Source: Flavobacteriaceae bacterium UBA3356
GTDB lineage: Bacteria; Bacteroidota; Bacteroidia; Flavobacteriales; Flavobacteriaceae
Length of the DNA stretch: 64,000 bases
Assembly: GCA_002360635.1 (NCBI GenBank)
Contig: DEQW01000003.1
Coordinates: forward strand, 146,966-210,965
Reading direction: 5' to 3'
In this document: positions 1 through 8,539 of the stretch, piece after piece
Layout of the letters: the number at the start of each line of letters is the position of its first letter
Numbering within the stretch: position 1 is the stretch's first letter
Program-made: the position numbers and the translations under genes
Notes under the pieces: generated by a model
What the model was told of the DNA's origin: nothing
The model's database searches: none
Seen by the model: only the letters and a program-made list of their open reading frames with translations

Positions 1-29
1 AATGACAGGTTCAGTTTGCAGTGACAGTT

Positions 30-388
30 GGTCTCGATACACTCCCTCGTGCCTCGGGAGCACTCGACCTGACGGGGTTTAGTTGGCAGTTCGCAGTCGT
101 GCCTTCTTCGGAATGACAGGTTTAGTTTGCAGTGTTCAGGAGGCAGTTGGTCTCGATACACTTCGACAGGCTCAGTGCAACGCACTCGCTGCGTTCCTTG
201 CGAGCACTCGACCTGACAAGTAATCGTGTTTAGTTGGTGGAGGGTCTCGATACACTCCCTCGTGCCTTGGGAGCACTCGACCTGACGGGGTCTCGATACA
301 CTCCCTTGTGCCTCGGAAGCACTCGACCTGACGGGGTCTCGATACTATTTAGTTTGCCTTACAGGCACCCTAGATCACTCGAACTGAC
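30..388. repeat. Array of five family-1 palindromic repeats
   Basis: Five copies of one element stand almost head to tail at 30-73, 149-217, 243-286, 289-332 and 335-388. Each starts GGTCTCGATAC and ends CACTCGACCTGAC (the last copy ends CACTCGAACTGAC). The middle differs: CTCCC...GGGAG stems in the first and third, a longer core containing CTTCGACAGGCTCAG in the second, and TGCCT-TAC-AGGCA in the fifth. Degenerate heptamers (for example GGCAGTT) lie between copies, and a half family-2 element ending GGAATGACA lies at 97-118. No gene is seen in 1-434. The array follows the 3' end of the leftward ATPase gene and could act as a transcription-stop region; that is inference. Confidence 0.85.
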
Positions 389-429
389 AATAGGCTTATA
401 TTGGTAGTTAAAAAAGGAATCATTATTTT

Positions 430-453
430 CACCACTAACCACTAACCACTTCC
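430..453. repeat. Heptamer repeat overlapping a gene end
   Basis: Three tandem heptamers (CCACTAA, CCACTAA, CCACTTC on the + strand, i.e. units of GTGGTTA on the other strand). They encode the last residues (VVSG and stop) of the leftward ATPase gene, so the repeat has grown into, or replaced, the gene's 3' end. Confidence 0.7.
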
Positions 454-1133
454 TTCCTCGTGTCGCTTTCTACCATTCCGTCGCGTAGTCGGATGATACG
501 GTGTGCGTTTTCAGCAATGTCTTCTTCGTGGGTAACAAGAATTACGGTGTTTCCCGCTTGGTGAATGGCATTGAAAAGGTTCATGATTTCCAATGAAGTT
601 TTAGAATCCAGGTTTCCAGTAGGTTCATCGGCTAGGATAATCGAAGGTTTGTTGACTAAGGCCCGACCTACAGCAACCCGTTGGCGTTGTCCTCCCGAAA
701 GCTGATTGGGTTTATGGTCCATACGGTCTGCCAATCCTACATTGGTCAATACTTCTGCAGCTCTTTCAGCGCGGGCTGCTTTGGAAGCGCCAGCGTAAAT
801 CATGGGCAAAGCAACATTATCTAAAGCGGTGGTTCGGGGCAATAAATTAAACGTTTGAAACACGAAACCAATTTCCTTGTTTCGAATTTCGGCCAGTTCA
901 TCATCGGTAAGGTTGCTAACGTCAACCCCATTAAGCTCATAGGTACCTGAAGTAGGGGTGTCTAAACACCCTAACAAGTTCATCAATGTAGACTTTCCTG
1001 ATCCCGAAGGCCCCATTAAAGCAACATATTCCCCTTTTTTAATATCTAGGTCGATTCCTTTCAGCACTTTTACAATTTCTTGTCCCAAAGGGAAATCGCG
1101 TGTGATGTTTCGTATTTTAATAAGTGAATCCAT
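435..1133 (-). CDS. ABC transporter ATP-binding protein, LolD/MacB type
   Basis: A 232-residue ATPase of the LolD/MacB/FtsE class. These pair with an FtsX-like permease to extract lipoproteins or export peptides at the inner membrane. Seen: Walker A GPSGSGKST at residues 41-49, a Q-loop region near VFQTFNLL (91-98), signature LSGGQ (145-149), Walker B IILADEPTGNLD (165-176) and the switch histidine in VTHEE (200-204). A longer reading frame begins at 1196, but the start at 1133 (MDSLIKI) fits the family and follows an AT-rich leader. No permease gene is adjacent, so the partner must be encoded elsewhere. The last four residues are encoded by a heptamer repeat. The family is certain; the substrate is unknown. 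Confidence 0.9.
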   Translation of the reverse strand: MDSLIKIRNITRDFPLGQEIVKVLKGIDLDIKKGEYVALMGPSGSGKSTLMNLLGCLDTPTSGTYELNGVDVSNLTDDELAEIRNKEIGFVFQTFNLLPRTTALDNVALPMIYAGASKAARAERAAEVLTNVGLADRMDHKPNQLSGGQRQRVAVGRALVNKPSIILADEPTGNLDSKTSLEIMNLFNAIHQAGNTVILVTHEEDIAENAHRIIRLRDGMVESDTRKEVVSG

Positions 1134-1383
1134 GTTTGTGTTTTTATTAATGAAATTATCCAAGACCCTACTTTGGGTTTTAGTATATTTTTTCATAGTC
1201 TATGAATCAAGACTGTTTGAACCACGAATCACGACAAAATCGAAAAGCTTGTTAATTATGGTCGTTTTGATTTTTAGTTCGTGTAGTTCCGATAACCATC
1301 GGGACGGTTTTTATTCCAATGACCCAATTACTGAACTTGTCTAGCCTTTACTTCCTTCATAAGACGCAAAGGTAACACAGATG

Positions 1384-2157
1384 TTACAAACGGATGGAAA
1401 AATGTTGTTTTCGTTGTTCTTTTCTGAAGAAAATCAACCCCCATTGAAAGGTATCGATACTGACAGTGACTTTTGGATGTTTTAGAATTTCTTGCCAAGC
1501 TTCGGTCATGGATGGGTTCCAATAAATATCATCAAATACTAAAACGGAATCATTGTGAATTTTTTTTAGTAATTGATTAAAGTATGCTACCGTATGTTCT
1601 TTGTTATGATTTCCGTCAATAAAGACAAAGTCGTATGTTTCTGAAGTATTTTCTTTGAAAAACCTATCAAACGATTGATTGAAGGTTTTAATATTTTGAA
1701 GTTTATTTTTAGTAAAGTAGTTGCTTGCTTTTTTTAGTGTGTTTGGGCAACCTTCCACCGTTTTTACACTTGCGTTAGGGTTTCCCAAAGCCATTGCAGT
1801 AGTTGCCATCCCCAAGGAAGTGCCCAGTTCTACTATAGAATTAGGTTGAAAATACTGAACCAACCTGAACAATAACCGCTGCCTTTTTTTGGTAACCCCG
1901 GCGTGTTTAGCAATGTCAGCCACTTTCCTGTTATTGGTTTTAAATACCCTAGAACCAGCGCCAAAATCGGTCACTTCTATTTTTTCTGAATCTGCAAGCA
2001 ATGTTTCTCGATGATTATTCAATGCGTTATAAGCATCGTACTTTTTTTTATCATAAAAACATTGGGTAAGCAATTGGTACACAAAAGGCGAGTGCACCCC
2101 ATGCTGATTGGTAGCACGAAGTAAAAAAGAAAGGTATGACAGTATTTGGTGTTTCAT
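1384..2157 (-). CDS. Class I SAM-dependent methyltransferase
   Basis: A 257-residue soluble protein with a Rossmann-type methyltransferase fold. The SAM-binding motif I is VELGTSLGM (residues 109-117). An acidic loop FIDGNH (179-184) and FDDIYW (208-213) resemble O-methyltransferases of the caffeoyl-CoA OMT-like class, where acidic residues bind a metal. The N-terminal segment with HGVHSPFVY (about 19-27) recalls a Flavobacteria-typical subgroup of unknown substrate. It stands alone between repeats, transcribed leftward, with about 190 bp of repeat-bearing DNA before it. Methyl transfer is well supported; the acceptor molecule is not known. Confidence 0.8.
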   Translation of the reverse strand: MKHQILSYLSFLLRATNQHGVHSPFVYQLLTQCFYDKKKYDAYNALNNHRETLLADSEKIEVTDFGAGSRVFKTNNRKVADIAKHAGVTKKRQRLLFRLVQYFQPNSIVELGTSLGMATTAMALGNPNASVKTVEGCPNTLKKASNYFTKNKLQNIKTFNQSFDRFFKENTSETYDFVFIDGNHNKEHTVAYFNQLLKKIHNDSVLVFDDIYWNPSMTEAWQEILKHPKVTVSIDTFQWGLIFFRKEQRKQHFSIRL

Positions 2158-2223
2158 TTTTTATTGATTGTTTCTTTTGGGGACTTTAGAGGAGTACAAT
2201 CGGTTGTTTCGATACTGGACGAT

Positions 2224-2303
2224 GAGATTCCTCAGTCGTGCCCTCTTTCGGAATGACAAGGAAACTGTCATTCTGAACATAGCGTAGCGGAGTGAAGAAT
2301 CTC
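2224..2303. repeat. Family-2 inverted pair (TGTCATTC elements)
   Basis: Two half-elements face each other: GAGATTCCTCAG...GGAATGACA (2224-2258) and TGTCATTCTGAAC...GAAGAATCTC (2266-2303). The ends GAGATTC and GAATCTC are inverted copies, and so are ATGACA and TGTCAT, so the whole unit can fold into one long hairpin. It lies between the 3' end of the leftward uup-like gene and the methyltransferase start, where it could end transcription (inference). Confidence 0.8.
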
Positions 2304-2348
2304 ACCTTCATCCTTTAGCATCCGTTACCCATCATGGATTAATCATCC

Positions 2349-4214
2349 TTATTCTATTTTCTCCGATAACTCAAACCACCGCATCTCTTTTTCTTCAATG
2401 GCATCGATGAGTTCTTGCAATTTTAACGATTGTTTGTCAATTTCTTCGCCGTCCCAATTTTCGGTAGCGAATTTATTTTGCAAGGCTTCTTTCTCCTTTT
2501 CGAGTTTGGCAATTTCTTTTTCTAGATTTCTATGTTCTTTTTGTTCGTGATAACTTAATTTGGCTTTGGTAGTATCTTTCTTCCAATCAGTTTTTGTAGT
2601 ATCTACAGTTTCAGCTTTAGGCTCATTTTTAGGTTTGCTGTCTTCGTAGGTTCTGTAATCACTATAATTTCCGGGGAAATCTTGTATTTCGCCTTCTCCT
2701 TTAAAAACAAATAAATGATCTACAATTTTATCCATAAAATACCGGTCGTGCGATACTACGATTAAACAGCCTGGAAAATCCAGTAAAAAACTTTCCAGCA
2801 CATTTAGTGTTACAATATCAAGGTCGTTAGTAGGCTCATCGAGTATTAAAAAGTTGGGGTTTCTAATAAGTACGGTGCATAAATACAGCCGTTTTCGTTC
2901 CCCACCACTTAATTTATCTACAAAGTCGTATTGTTTTTTTCGGTCAAAAAGAAAACGCTCCAATAATTGTTGAGCTGAAATTTGTCGTCCTTTTTTAAGT
3001 GGAATGTAATCGCCAAACTCGCGAACCACATCAATCACTTTTTGTCCTTCTTTTATCTTGATGCCTTTTTGGGTGTAATAACCAAACTTAACTGTTTCCC
3101 CGATGACCACCTTCCCAGTGTCTGGCTCTTGTTTGCCGGTAAGGATGTTTAAAAAAGTAGATTTTCCTGTTCCGTTTTTGCCAATTATCCCGACGCGTTC
3201 CCCGCGAAGAAAGTTGTATTCAAAATTGGTAAACAACTCTTTATCATCATAAGCTTTCGAAATGTTATGCAATTCTACCACCTTAGTGCCCAAGCGTTCC
3301 ATGTTGAGTTCTAATTGTACTTCGTGATCATTTCGGCGTTTGCTGGCACGTGATTTTATTTCGTGAAAATCTTCAATACGCGATTTACTTTTTGTAGTGC
3401 GGGCTTTTGGTTGGCGACGCATCCAGTCCAATTCTTTTTTGTAGAGTTGCTTGGCTTTCTCGGTTTCGGTGGCTTGGTTTTCTATGCGGGCATCGCGTTT
3501 TTCTAAGTAATAACTGTAATTACCTTTATAGCTATAAAGGTTGCCTTCGTCCAGTTCTATTATTTCATTACACACCCGTTCCAGAAAATAACGGTCGTGC
3601 GTCACCATAAAAAGGGTAAAATTTTCTTTTGCAAAAAGATCCTCCAGCCACTCAATCATTTCAAGGTCCAAGTGGTTGGTAGGTTCATCCATTACTAATA
3701 AATCAGGATTAGTCAATAGTGCAATGGCTAATGCCAATCGCTTTTTTTGTCCACCACTTAACGAAGCGACCTTTTGGTTCAGGTCGTCCAGTTTTAATTT
3801 AGATAGAATTTGTTTGTATTTTGTTTCAAAATCCCAAGCATTTTGGGCATCCATTGCATCGAAAGCTGCTTGATATGCTTCGGTGTCTTCTGGGTTTTCC
3901 AAGGCTCGTTCATACTTAGAAATAGTATGAAGAATAGGGTTATCTGATGCTAATATGGTTTCTTCAATAGTAAGCTTGGAATCCAAATTAGGCTCTTGGG
4001 AAAGAAACGATACTTTCAAGTTTTTACGATATACGACTTCTCCAGTATCGGGAACATCAGCTCCAGATAGGATATTTAATAAAGAAGTTTTTCCGGTTCC
4101 GTTTTTTGCGACAAATCCAATTTTTTGTCCTTGATTGATTCCGAAGGAAAGATCTGTAAAGAGAATACGTTCTCCGTATGATTTCGATATGTTTTCTACT
4201 GAAAGGTAATTCAC
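2349..4214 (-). CDS. ABC-F ATPase, Uup-like
   Basis: A 621-residue soluble twin-ATPase with no membrane segments. Seen: Walker A AKNGTGKT (36-43), signature LSGGQ (152-156), Walker B LLVMDEPTNHLD (172-183); a basic linker rich in KARTTKSKSR (270-279); second Walker A GKNGTGKS (345-352), signature LSGGE (435-439) and Walker B FLILDEPTNDLD (455-466). A charged coiled coil (about 545-621) matches the C-terminal DNA/RNA-binding domain of Uup. ABC-F proteins act on ribosomes; Uup loss raises precise transposon excision and affects translation. Single gene with repeat-filled DNA on both sides. The family is sure; Uup as against another ABC-F subfamily rests on the C-terminal coiled coil. Confidence 0.9.
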   Translation of the reverse strand: MNYLSVENISKSYGERILFTDLSFGINQGQKIGFVAKNGTGKTSLLNILSGADVPDTGEVVYRKNLKVSFLSQEPNLDSKLTIEETILASDNPILHTISKYERALENPEDTEAYQAAFDAMDAQNAWDFETKYKQILSKLKLDDLNQKVASLSGGQKKRLALAIALLTNPDLLVMDEPTNHLDLEMIEWLEDLFAKENFTLFMVTHDRYFLERVCNEIIELDEGNLYSYKGNYSYYLEKRDARIENQATETEKAKQLYKKELDWMRRQPKARTTKSKSRIEDFHEIKSRASKRRNDHEVQLELNMERLGTKVVELHNISKAYDDKELFTNFEYNFLRGERVGIIGKNGTGKSTFLNILTGKQEPDTGKVVIGETVKFGYYTQKGIKIKEGQKVIDVVREFGDYIPLKKGRQISAQQLLERFLFDRKKQYDFVDKLSGGERKRLYLCTVLIRNPNFLILDEPTNDLDIVTLNVLESFLLDFPGCLIVVSHDRYFMDKIVDHLFVFKGEGEIQDFPGNYSDYRTYEDSKPKNEPKAETVDTTKTDWKKDTTKAKLSYHEQKEHRNLEKEIAKLEKEKEALQNKFATENWDGEEIDKQSLKLQELIDAIEEKEMRWFELSEKIE

Positions 4215-4291
4215 GTGACAACTTTTTGCAAAATAAAGGGATTTTGGTAAGATGTCTTACGGTTTACAGCATTTCTTTTTTATTGTGGGAT

Positions 4292-4375
4292 AGTTTTCAG
4301 TTGTGAGTAGTGAGTAGTGAGTAGTGAGTAGTGGGTTGTGGGTAGTGAGTTGTGGGTAGTGAGTTGTGGGTTTGA
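4292..4375. repeat. Degenerate heptamer tandem repeat
   Basis: About eleven units with period 7, mixing GTAGTGA, GTAGTGG and GTTGTGG. Adjacent units differ by one or two bases, as expected from slippage plus point change. No reading frame of interest crosses it. Confidence 0.85.
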
Positions 4376-4472
4376 GATGCTGAAACAAGTATAACAAGAC
4401 AATGCTATGTTTGTGCCCTTGAAGGGTTTTATGGTGTCTTGCTGGTTAGGCTTATATAAAATGACCTCCCCG

Positions 4473-4690
4473 TGCCCCCCTCAAGGGGGGGATCTTTTTT
4501 ATTGTCCCACTTCGGCAGGATCAACACAATGCCTCAAGGGGGAAATTTTTTTATTGTCCCCTCGAGGGGACTTTAGGCGTGTTTTCGTCAGCTGTTGTGG
4601 AATAACACCCCCTGTAGCCCCCCTCAAGGGGGATTTATTTTTATTGTCCCACTTCGGTAAACTTAGCATAATGTATCAAGGGGGTAATTA
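4473..4690. repeat. Family-3 C-rich palindromic repeats
   Basis: Repeated blocks around CCCCCTCAAGGGGG (4475-4490 and again near 4620-4634) and CCCCTCGAGGGG (4558-4570), each followed by a T-rich stretch such as TTTTTATTGTCCC. Partial copies carry CCTCAAGGGGG or TATCAAGGGGG. Short palindrome plus T-run looks terminator-like in either direction. No gene is credible here. Confidence 0.75.
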
Positions 4691-4701
4691 TCCGTGCTTC
4701 C

Positions 4702-4794
4702 CTTGTCATTCTGAACGCAGTGCAGCGGAGTGAAGAATCTCTTTTCGATTACAACAATGGATTCCTCAGTCGTGACCTCCTTCAGAATGACAAG
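4702..4794. repeat. Family-2 inverted pair with 13-bp perfect arms
   Basis: CTTGTCATTCTGA (4702-4714) and its exact inverse TCAGAATGACAAG (4782-4794) bound the unit; inside are GTGAAGAATCTC and GGATTCCTCAGTCGTG halves. The arrangement mirrors the unit at 2224-2303 but with the half-elements in the opposite order. Confidence 0.85.
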
Positions 4795-4828
4795 TTCAAT
4801 ATGAAGTTGGCAATATTGGTTTTTAATA

Positions 4829-5058
4829 GGGTCTCGATACACACCCTCGTGCCTCGGGAGCACTCGACCTGACGAGTAGCAGTTTTCGGTTTTCGGTTGT
4901 CAGTTCGAGTGATTTGGCATGCCGGTACGGCAAGCTAAATAGCCTGTGCTGAGCCTGTCGAAGTATATCGAGAACGCTATTTGCATTTCCGGAACTTTAG
5001 AAGGGCTCGGTACAAATGTTAAGCCTGCTGTCGCGTCTTCACATTCACTCGACCTGAC
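4829..5058. repeat. Three family-1 palindromic repeats upstream of wza
   Basis: 4829-4873 (GGTCTCGATAC ... CTCGACCTGAC, stem CCC...GGG), 4899-4975 (GTCAGTTCGAGTG ... TATCGAGAAC, opposite orientation, with TGCCG-GTA-CGGCA and an extra CTGAGCCTGTCGAAG segment) and 5004-5058 (GGCTCGGTAC ... CTCGACCTGAC). Heptamers of the TTTTCGG type (4877-4899) run directly into the second copy. They fill the gap between the leftward uup-like gene and the rightward polysaccharide locus. The whole 4215-5123 interval holds only repeats. Confidence 0.85.
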
Positions 5059-5123
5059 AGTGGTACGGTCAGTTTTTTTACCCACTTCCAATGAAATATA
5101 TTTTATTATTACAATCGTTGCGT

Positions 5124-5131
5124 TATATTTG
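5124..5131 (+). promoter_or_regulatory. Putative -7 box of the polysaccharide locus
   Basis: TATATTTG matches the Bacteroidota -7 consensus TAnnTTTG exactly and lies 22 bases before the ATG at 5154. The -33 region is only T-rich (around 5101-5105), not a clear TTTG. The position supports the start at 5154 over an in-frame ATG at 5091, which would precede the promoter. Confidence 0.5.
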
Positions 5132-5153
5132 TCGTGCAACAAGCCTGCAAACT

Positions 5154-5948
5154 ATGAAATCTACGTACCTGATCTTTCTGTTGATCCTTACTGTATGTGT
5201 CTCTTCCTGTGTTTCTACCAAACAATTAACGTATTTGCAAGAAGATGGGGTAGTAGCCGATAGCTTGATCCCGATTCAAAAAGAACAAGAACCATATCGG
5301 TTGCATGTGAACGATTTGTTGAGTATTCGGGTAAAGGCAATTGATCAGGAAACCGTGGGGATTTTTAACCCAATAAACGATGCCAATCCTAATGCTACTG
5401 GGGAAGAGCGTTTGTATTATGATGGGTTTGTGGTGGATCGACATGGAAGTATTCGAGTACCCAATTTAGGTGAGGTAGACGTTTTGGGCTTAACCGTGGA
5501 AGAAGTACGTGAAAAAATAGAGAAGCGGTTATTGGAAGATTTCTTTAAGGCCGAAGCCAATATTTTTGTCACCGTAAAACTCGCCGGCATCCGCTACACC
5601 ATCAATGGCGAAATTGGCAGTCCGGGCTCCAATATTATCTATCGGGATGAGGTGAGTATTATGGAAGCCATTGCCAATAGTGGGGATATAACCGTTACGG
5701 GTGACCGAGAGAACGTGGTGATTATACGACAGTATCCCTTAGGGCAGAAGGTGCACCATATCGATTTAACAAGCATCGATGCCATGAATTCGCCTTATTA
5801 TTACGTGCAGCCCAACGATCTTATTTTAATTAATCCGTTACCACAAAAATCCTTGGGTACTGGAACTACAGGCTTACAATCTTTTACTACCATACTCTCT
5901 GTTTTCACTGCGTTAACAACCACTATTTTATTATTTACACGTTTATAA
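5154..5948 (+). CDS. wza: Wza-like polysaccharide export outer-membrane lipoprotein
   Basis: A 264-residue export protein of the Wza/Poly_export family, which builds the outer-membrane channel for capsule or exopolysaccharide. Seen: lipoprotein signal peptide MKSTYLIFLL... with candidate acylated Cys19 (CVSSC); a Poly_export domain with YRLHVNDLLSIRV near residue 50; SLBB-type beta-grasp region around residues 140-220 (ITVTGDRENVVI); and a hydrophobic C-terminal helix (about 243-263) as usual for Bacteroidota members. The start at 5154 gives the lipoprotein signal and follows a promoter box. The stop overlaps the next start by one base (TAATG), so it is translationally coupled to wzc. Confidence 0.9.
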   Translation: MKSTYLIFLLILTVCVSSCVSTKQLTYLQEDGVVADSLIPIQKEQEPYRLHVNDLLSIRVKAIDQETVGIFNPINDANPNATGEERLYYDGFVVDRHGSIRVPNLGEVDVLGLTVEEVREKIEKRLLEDFFKAEANIFVTVKLAGIRYTINGEIGSPGSNIIYRDEVSIMEAIANSGDITVTGDRENVVIIRQYPLGQKVHHIDLTSIDAMNSPYYYVQPNDLILINPLPQKSLGTGTTGLQSFTTILSVFTALTTTILLFTRL

Positions 5949-8404
5949 TGAGTGAAGAAATAGACATACAAGACAACCATTCTATTTTTGACTTTAAAGG
6001 CTTTCTTTTTAAGCTACTGAGCTATTGGCCCTTGTTTGCAGTGAGTTTAGTAATAGCCTTCGGTATTGCGTACTATATAAATGTTCGTAAACTGCCCGTC
6101 TATCAAATGGATACCATGATCTCCATTAAGGATGACCAAAACCCCTTTTTTACCAGTAATACGAGCCTTACGTTTAATTGGGGGGGCACGACCGATAAAG
6201 TAAATACGGCTATCATTAACTTAAAGTCCCGCTCGCATAACGAAGCGGTGGTCGAGCGCCTTCAGTACTATGTCAATTACTTAAAAGACGGGGAGTACCA
6301 ACAGGTAGATGCGTATAAAAAAGCACCGTTTTTAGTAGAAGCAGATACCAGTGCCTATCAAGTATTAGGAAAACAATTTAAAATCACCTTTAAAGATTCG
6401 GTCACCTATACCTTGGAAACTGATTTTGTAGCCAAAAATTATACGCTACAAAATTACCATACCAAAGAAAAAAAAGGACAATACTTAGAAGCACAAGCGT
6501 TCCAGAAAGAATATAAGTTAGGAGAGAAGATTAAACTCCCCTTCCTAACGGCAACACTGGTTCCATTCGAAGAAGTAGGCGTTGTGCCCAATACCCCCTA
6601 CTACATCAGTTTTTCCAACTTTGATGGGAGGGTGAAAAAGTACCTCAATATGAACATACGGCCTGAGTCGTCGGGTTCGTCTGTACTGCGCTTACGCTTA
6701 AATGGATTGAATAAAGCAAAACTGGTGGATTACTTAAATACCTCGGTACAGGTGTTAAGTGAGAATATGTTGGAGCGTAAAAACCTTTTTGCTACCAAAA
6801 CCATTCGATTTATAGATAGTAGTCTTACTGAGAAATCAAGAGAGCTAGGTAATGTAGAGGATGAATTGAATACTTTCCGCAATAGAAACGAGATATTTGA
6901 TCTGGAATCAGAAGGACAAGAGTTGAGTGGTAAACTTAATACCTTAGACCTTCGTAAGGAAGCGATTGATCAGGAAATTAATTACTACAACACCTTAGAA
7001 GATTATTTAACCACGCGAACCGATTACCGGAATGTGCCTGCCCCGTCGGTAGCGGGTATTTCCGAAGCAAGCATTGTCGCAGGCGTGGGGCGAATCATCA
7101 CCTTAGCAGAAGAACGCAATAAATTACAGTATTCGTATAAGGAAGGGGCTCCCGTTTTTGATGATATTGACCGCAGGATTGATGCCGTGAAACGGGTGTT
7201 ATTAGAGAACATTCGCTCTTCAAAAGAGCTTAAAAATCAAGAGCTGGCAACCATCAACAGCAACATCACCCAATATGAAGGGGAAATTCGGGGTTTGCCC
7301 AAAGAACAACAAGAACTATTAAAAATTGAACGGCGCTATAATTTAAGCCAAGGGAGTTACAATTTATTTTTATCCAAACGCAGTGAGGCAGGGTTGGTGA
7401 AAGCAGCCAATGTAAGCGATGTATTGGTGGTTGATAAAGCCAAAGATACGGGTGGCGGACAAATAGGACCCAATACCCAGCTCAATTATATGATGGCACT
7501 CCTCTTTGGTTTTGTCGTTCCTTTTTTATTTGTTTTTGTCAAAAGCTTTTTTGATAACAGAATTAAAACAGTAAAGGACATAGAGCGTGTATCTACCATT
7601 CCAATATTGGGGGTCATAGGAAAGAGCTTTTTGGAAAATAACTTAGCGGTCCTCACCAAACCAAAATCAGCCGTAGCAGAGTCATTTAGGGCCATCCGTT
7701 CCAGTTTGCAGTTTATATATAAAAAGCAAGGGGTAACCGGTGCCAAAACGGTGTTGGTCACTTCTTCTGTAAGTGGGGAAGGGAAGACCTTTACCTCTAT
7801 TAATATTGCTTCGGTTTTTGCCTTAAGTGAAAAGAAAACCGTGTTGTTGGGTTTAGACTTGCGTCGCCCAAAGATTTTTGATGATTTTGAAATTAACAAC
7901 AAAGTGGGGATTGTCAACTATTTAATAGGAGATGCCACGACGCAAGAGATCATTCAAAAGACAAAGGTGGAACATTTAGACGTGATTACCTCCGGACCTA
8001 TTCCGCCCAACCCATCGGAGTTGTTAATGGGTTATTCTATGCAGCAGCTCATGGAAGATTTAAAGAAAGAATACGATTATATTATTTTGGATACGCCCCC
8101 CCTTGGTTTGGTTGCCGATTCCTTAGAATTGGTAAAATATGCCGATGCGACTATTTATATGGCGCGTCAAAATTACACCAAGAAAGGGATGTTTGGGATG
8201 GTAAACGAAAAATATCGTTCTGGAGAGATTAAAAATATAAGTATTGTGCTTAACTACTTCCAGGAAAAAGCAAAATATGGCTATGGCTATGGGTACGGTT
8301 ATGGGTATGGTGGTTATGGCTATGGTAAATACAGTAATGGCTATCATGACAATGCCAAAAAACCATCCTTGTGGCAACGGATTAAAAGGCGGTTTCGTAG
8401 CTAG
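5948..8404 (+). CDS. wzc: Wzc-like polysaccharide co-polymerase / tyrosine autokinase
   Basis: An 818-residue inner-membrane protein that controls chain length and gates Wza. Seen: N-terminal Wzz domain with a first membrane helix (about 22-43), a long periplasmic coiled-coil region (about 280-490), a second helix (about 512-534), then a cytoplasmic BY-kinase domain: Walker A SSVSGEGKT (about 606-614), Walker A' GLDLRRPK (about 634-641), Walker B YIILDTPPLGLVAD (about 711-724). The C-terminal tail (about 776-799) is a run of Tyr-Gly repeats with roughly a dozen tyrosines, the autophosphorylation cluster. Regulation of export by phosphorylation of this tail is known for the family. It overlaps the Wza-like gene by one base. 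Confidence 0.93.
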   Translation: MSEEIDIQDNHSIFDFKGFLFKLLSYWPLFAVSLVIAFGIAYYINVRKLPVYQMDTMISIKDDQNPFFTSNTSLTFNWGGTTDKVNTAIINLKSRSHNEAVVERLQYYVNYLKDGEYQQVDAYKKAPFLVEADTSAYQVLGKQFKITFKDSVTYTLETDFVAKNYTLQNYHTKEKKGQYLEAQAFQKEYKLGEKIKLPFLTATLVPFEEVGVVPNTPYYISFSNFDGRVKKYLNMNIRPESSGSSVLRLRLNGLNKAKLVDYLNTSVQVLSENMLERKNLFATKTIRFIDSSLTEKSRELGNVEDELNTFRNRNEIFDLESEGQELSGKLNTLDLRKEAIDQEINYYNTLEDYLTTRTDYRNVPAPSVAGISEASIVAGVGRIITLAEERNKLQYSYKEGAPVFDDIDRRIDAVKRVLLENIRSSKELKNQELATINSNITQYEGEIRGLPKEQQELLKIERRYNLSQGSYNLFLSKRSEAGLVKAANVSDVLVVDKAKDTGGGQIGPNTQLNYMMALLFGFVVPFLFVFVKSFFDNRIKTVKDIERVSTIPILGVIGKSFLENNLAVLTKPKSAVAESFRAIRSSLQFIYKKQGVTGAKTVLVTSSVSGEGKTFTSINIASVFALSEKKTVLLGLDLRRPKIFDDFEINNKVGIVNYLIGDATTQEIIQKTKVEHLDVITSGPIPPNPSELLMGYSMQQLMEDLKKEYDYIILDTPPLGLVADSLELVKYADATIYMARQNYTKKGMFGMVNEKYRSGEIKNISIVLNYFQEKAKYGYGYGYGYGYGGYGYGKYSNGYHDNAKKPSLWQRIKRRFRS

Positions 8405-8511
8405 TGTTTAGTTTTCGGTTTGCAGTGGAAATTCTCGGTTTTGAGTTCTCGGTTGTCAGTTCGAGTTTTTTTCAAAGAAGCAGTAGCAGCTTTGAAAAAA
8501 GTATCGAGAAC
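8404..8511. repeat. Heptamers plus family-1 hairpin after wzc
   Basis: Degenerate heptamers (units such as GTTTTCG and GTTCTCG) from the wzc stop codon to 8457 run into a family-1 element at 8455-8511 (GTCAGTTCGAG ... GTATCGAGAAC). Its core is a perfect 11-bp stem, TTTTTTCAAAG (8467-8477) with CTTTGAAAAAA (8490-8500), loop 12 nt. This may serve as the wzc terminator. Confidence 0.85.
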
Positions 8512-8539
8512 AGTTTGGGTATAAAATAAGTTTAAAATA

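Noticed and set aside
30..388. Repeat array resembling a CRISPR
   Set aside because: Units are palindromic with conserved ends and variable pairing cores, spacing is irregular, there are no unique spacers of even length, and no cas genes occur.
4407..4733. Rightward frame of 108 codons in the repeat region
   Set aside because: Translation of C-rich and family-2 repeats; no promoter, no recognisable protein features.
7486..7917. Long antisense frame inside wzc
   Set aside because: Shadow of the strongly conserved kinase domain on the other strand.
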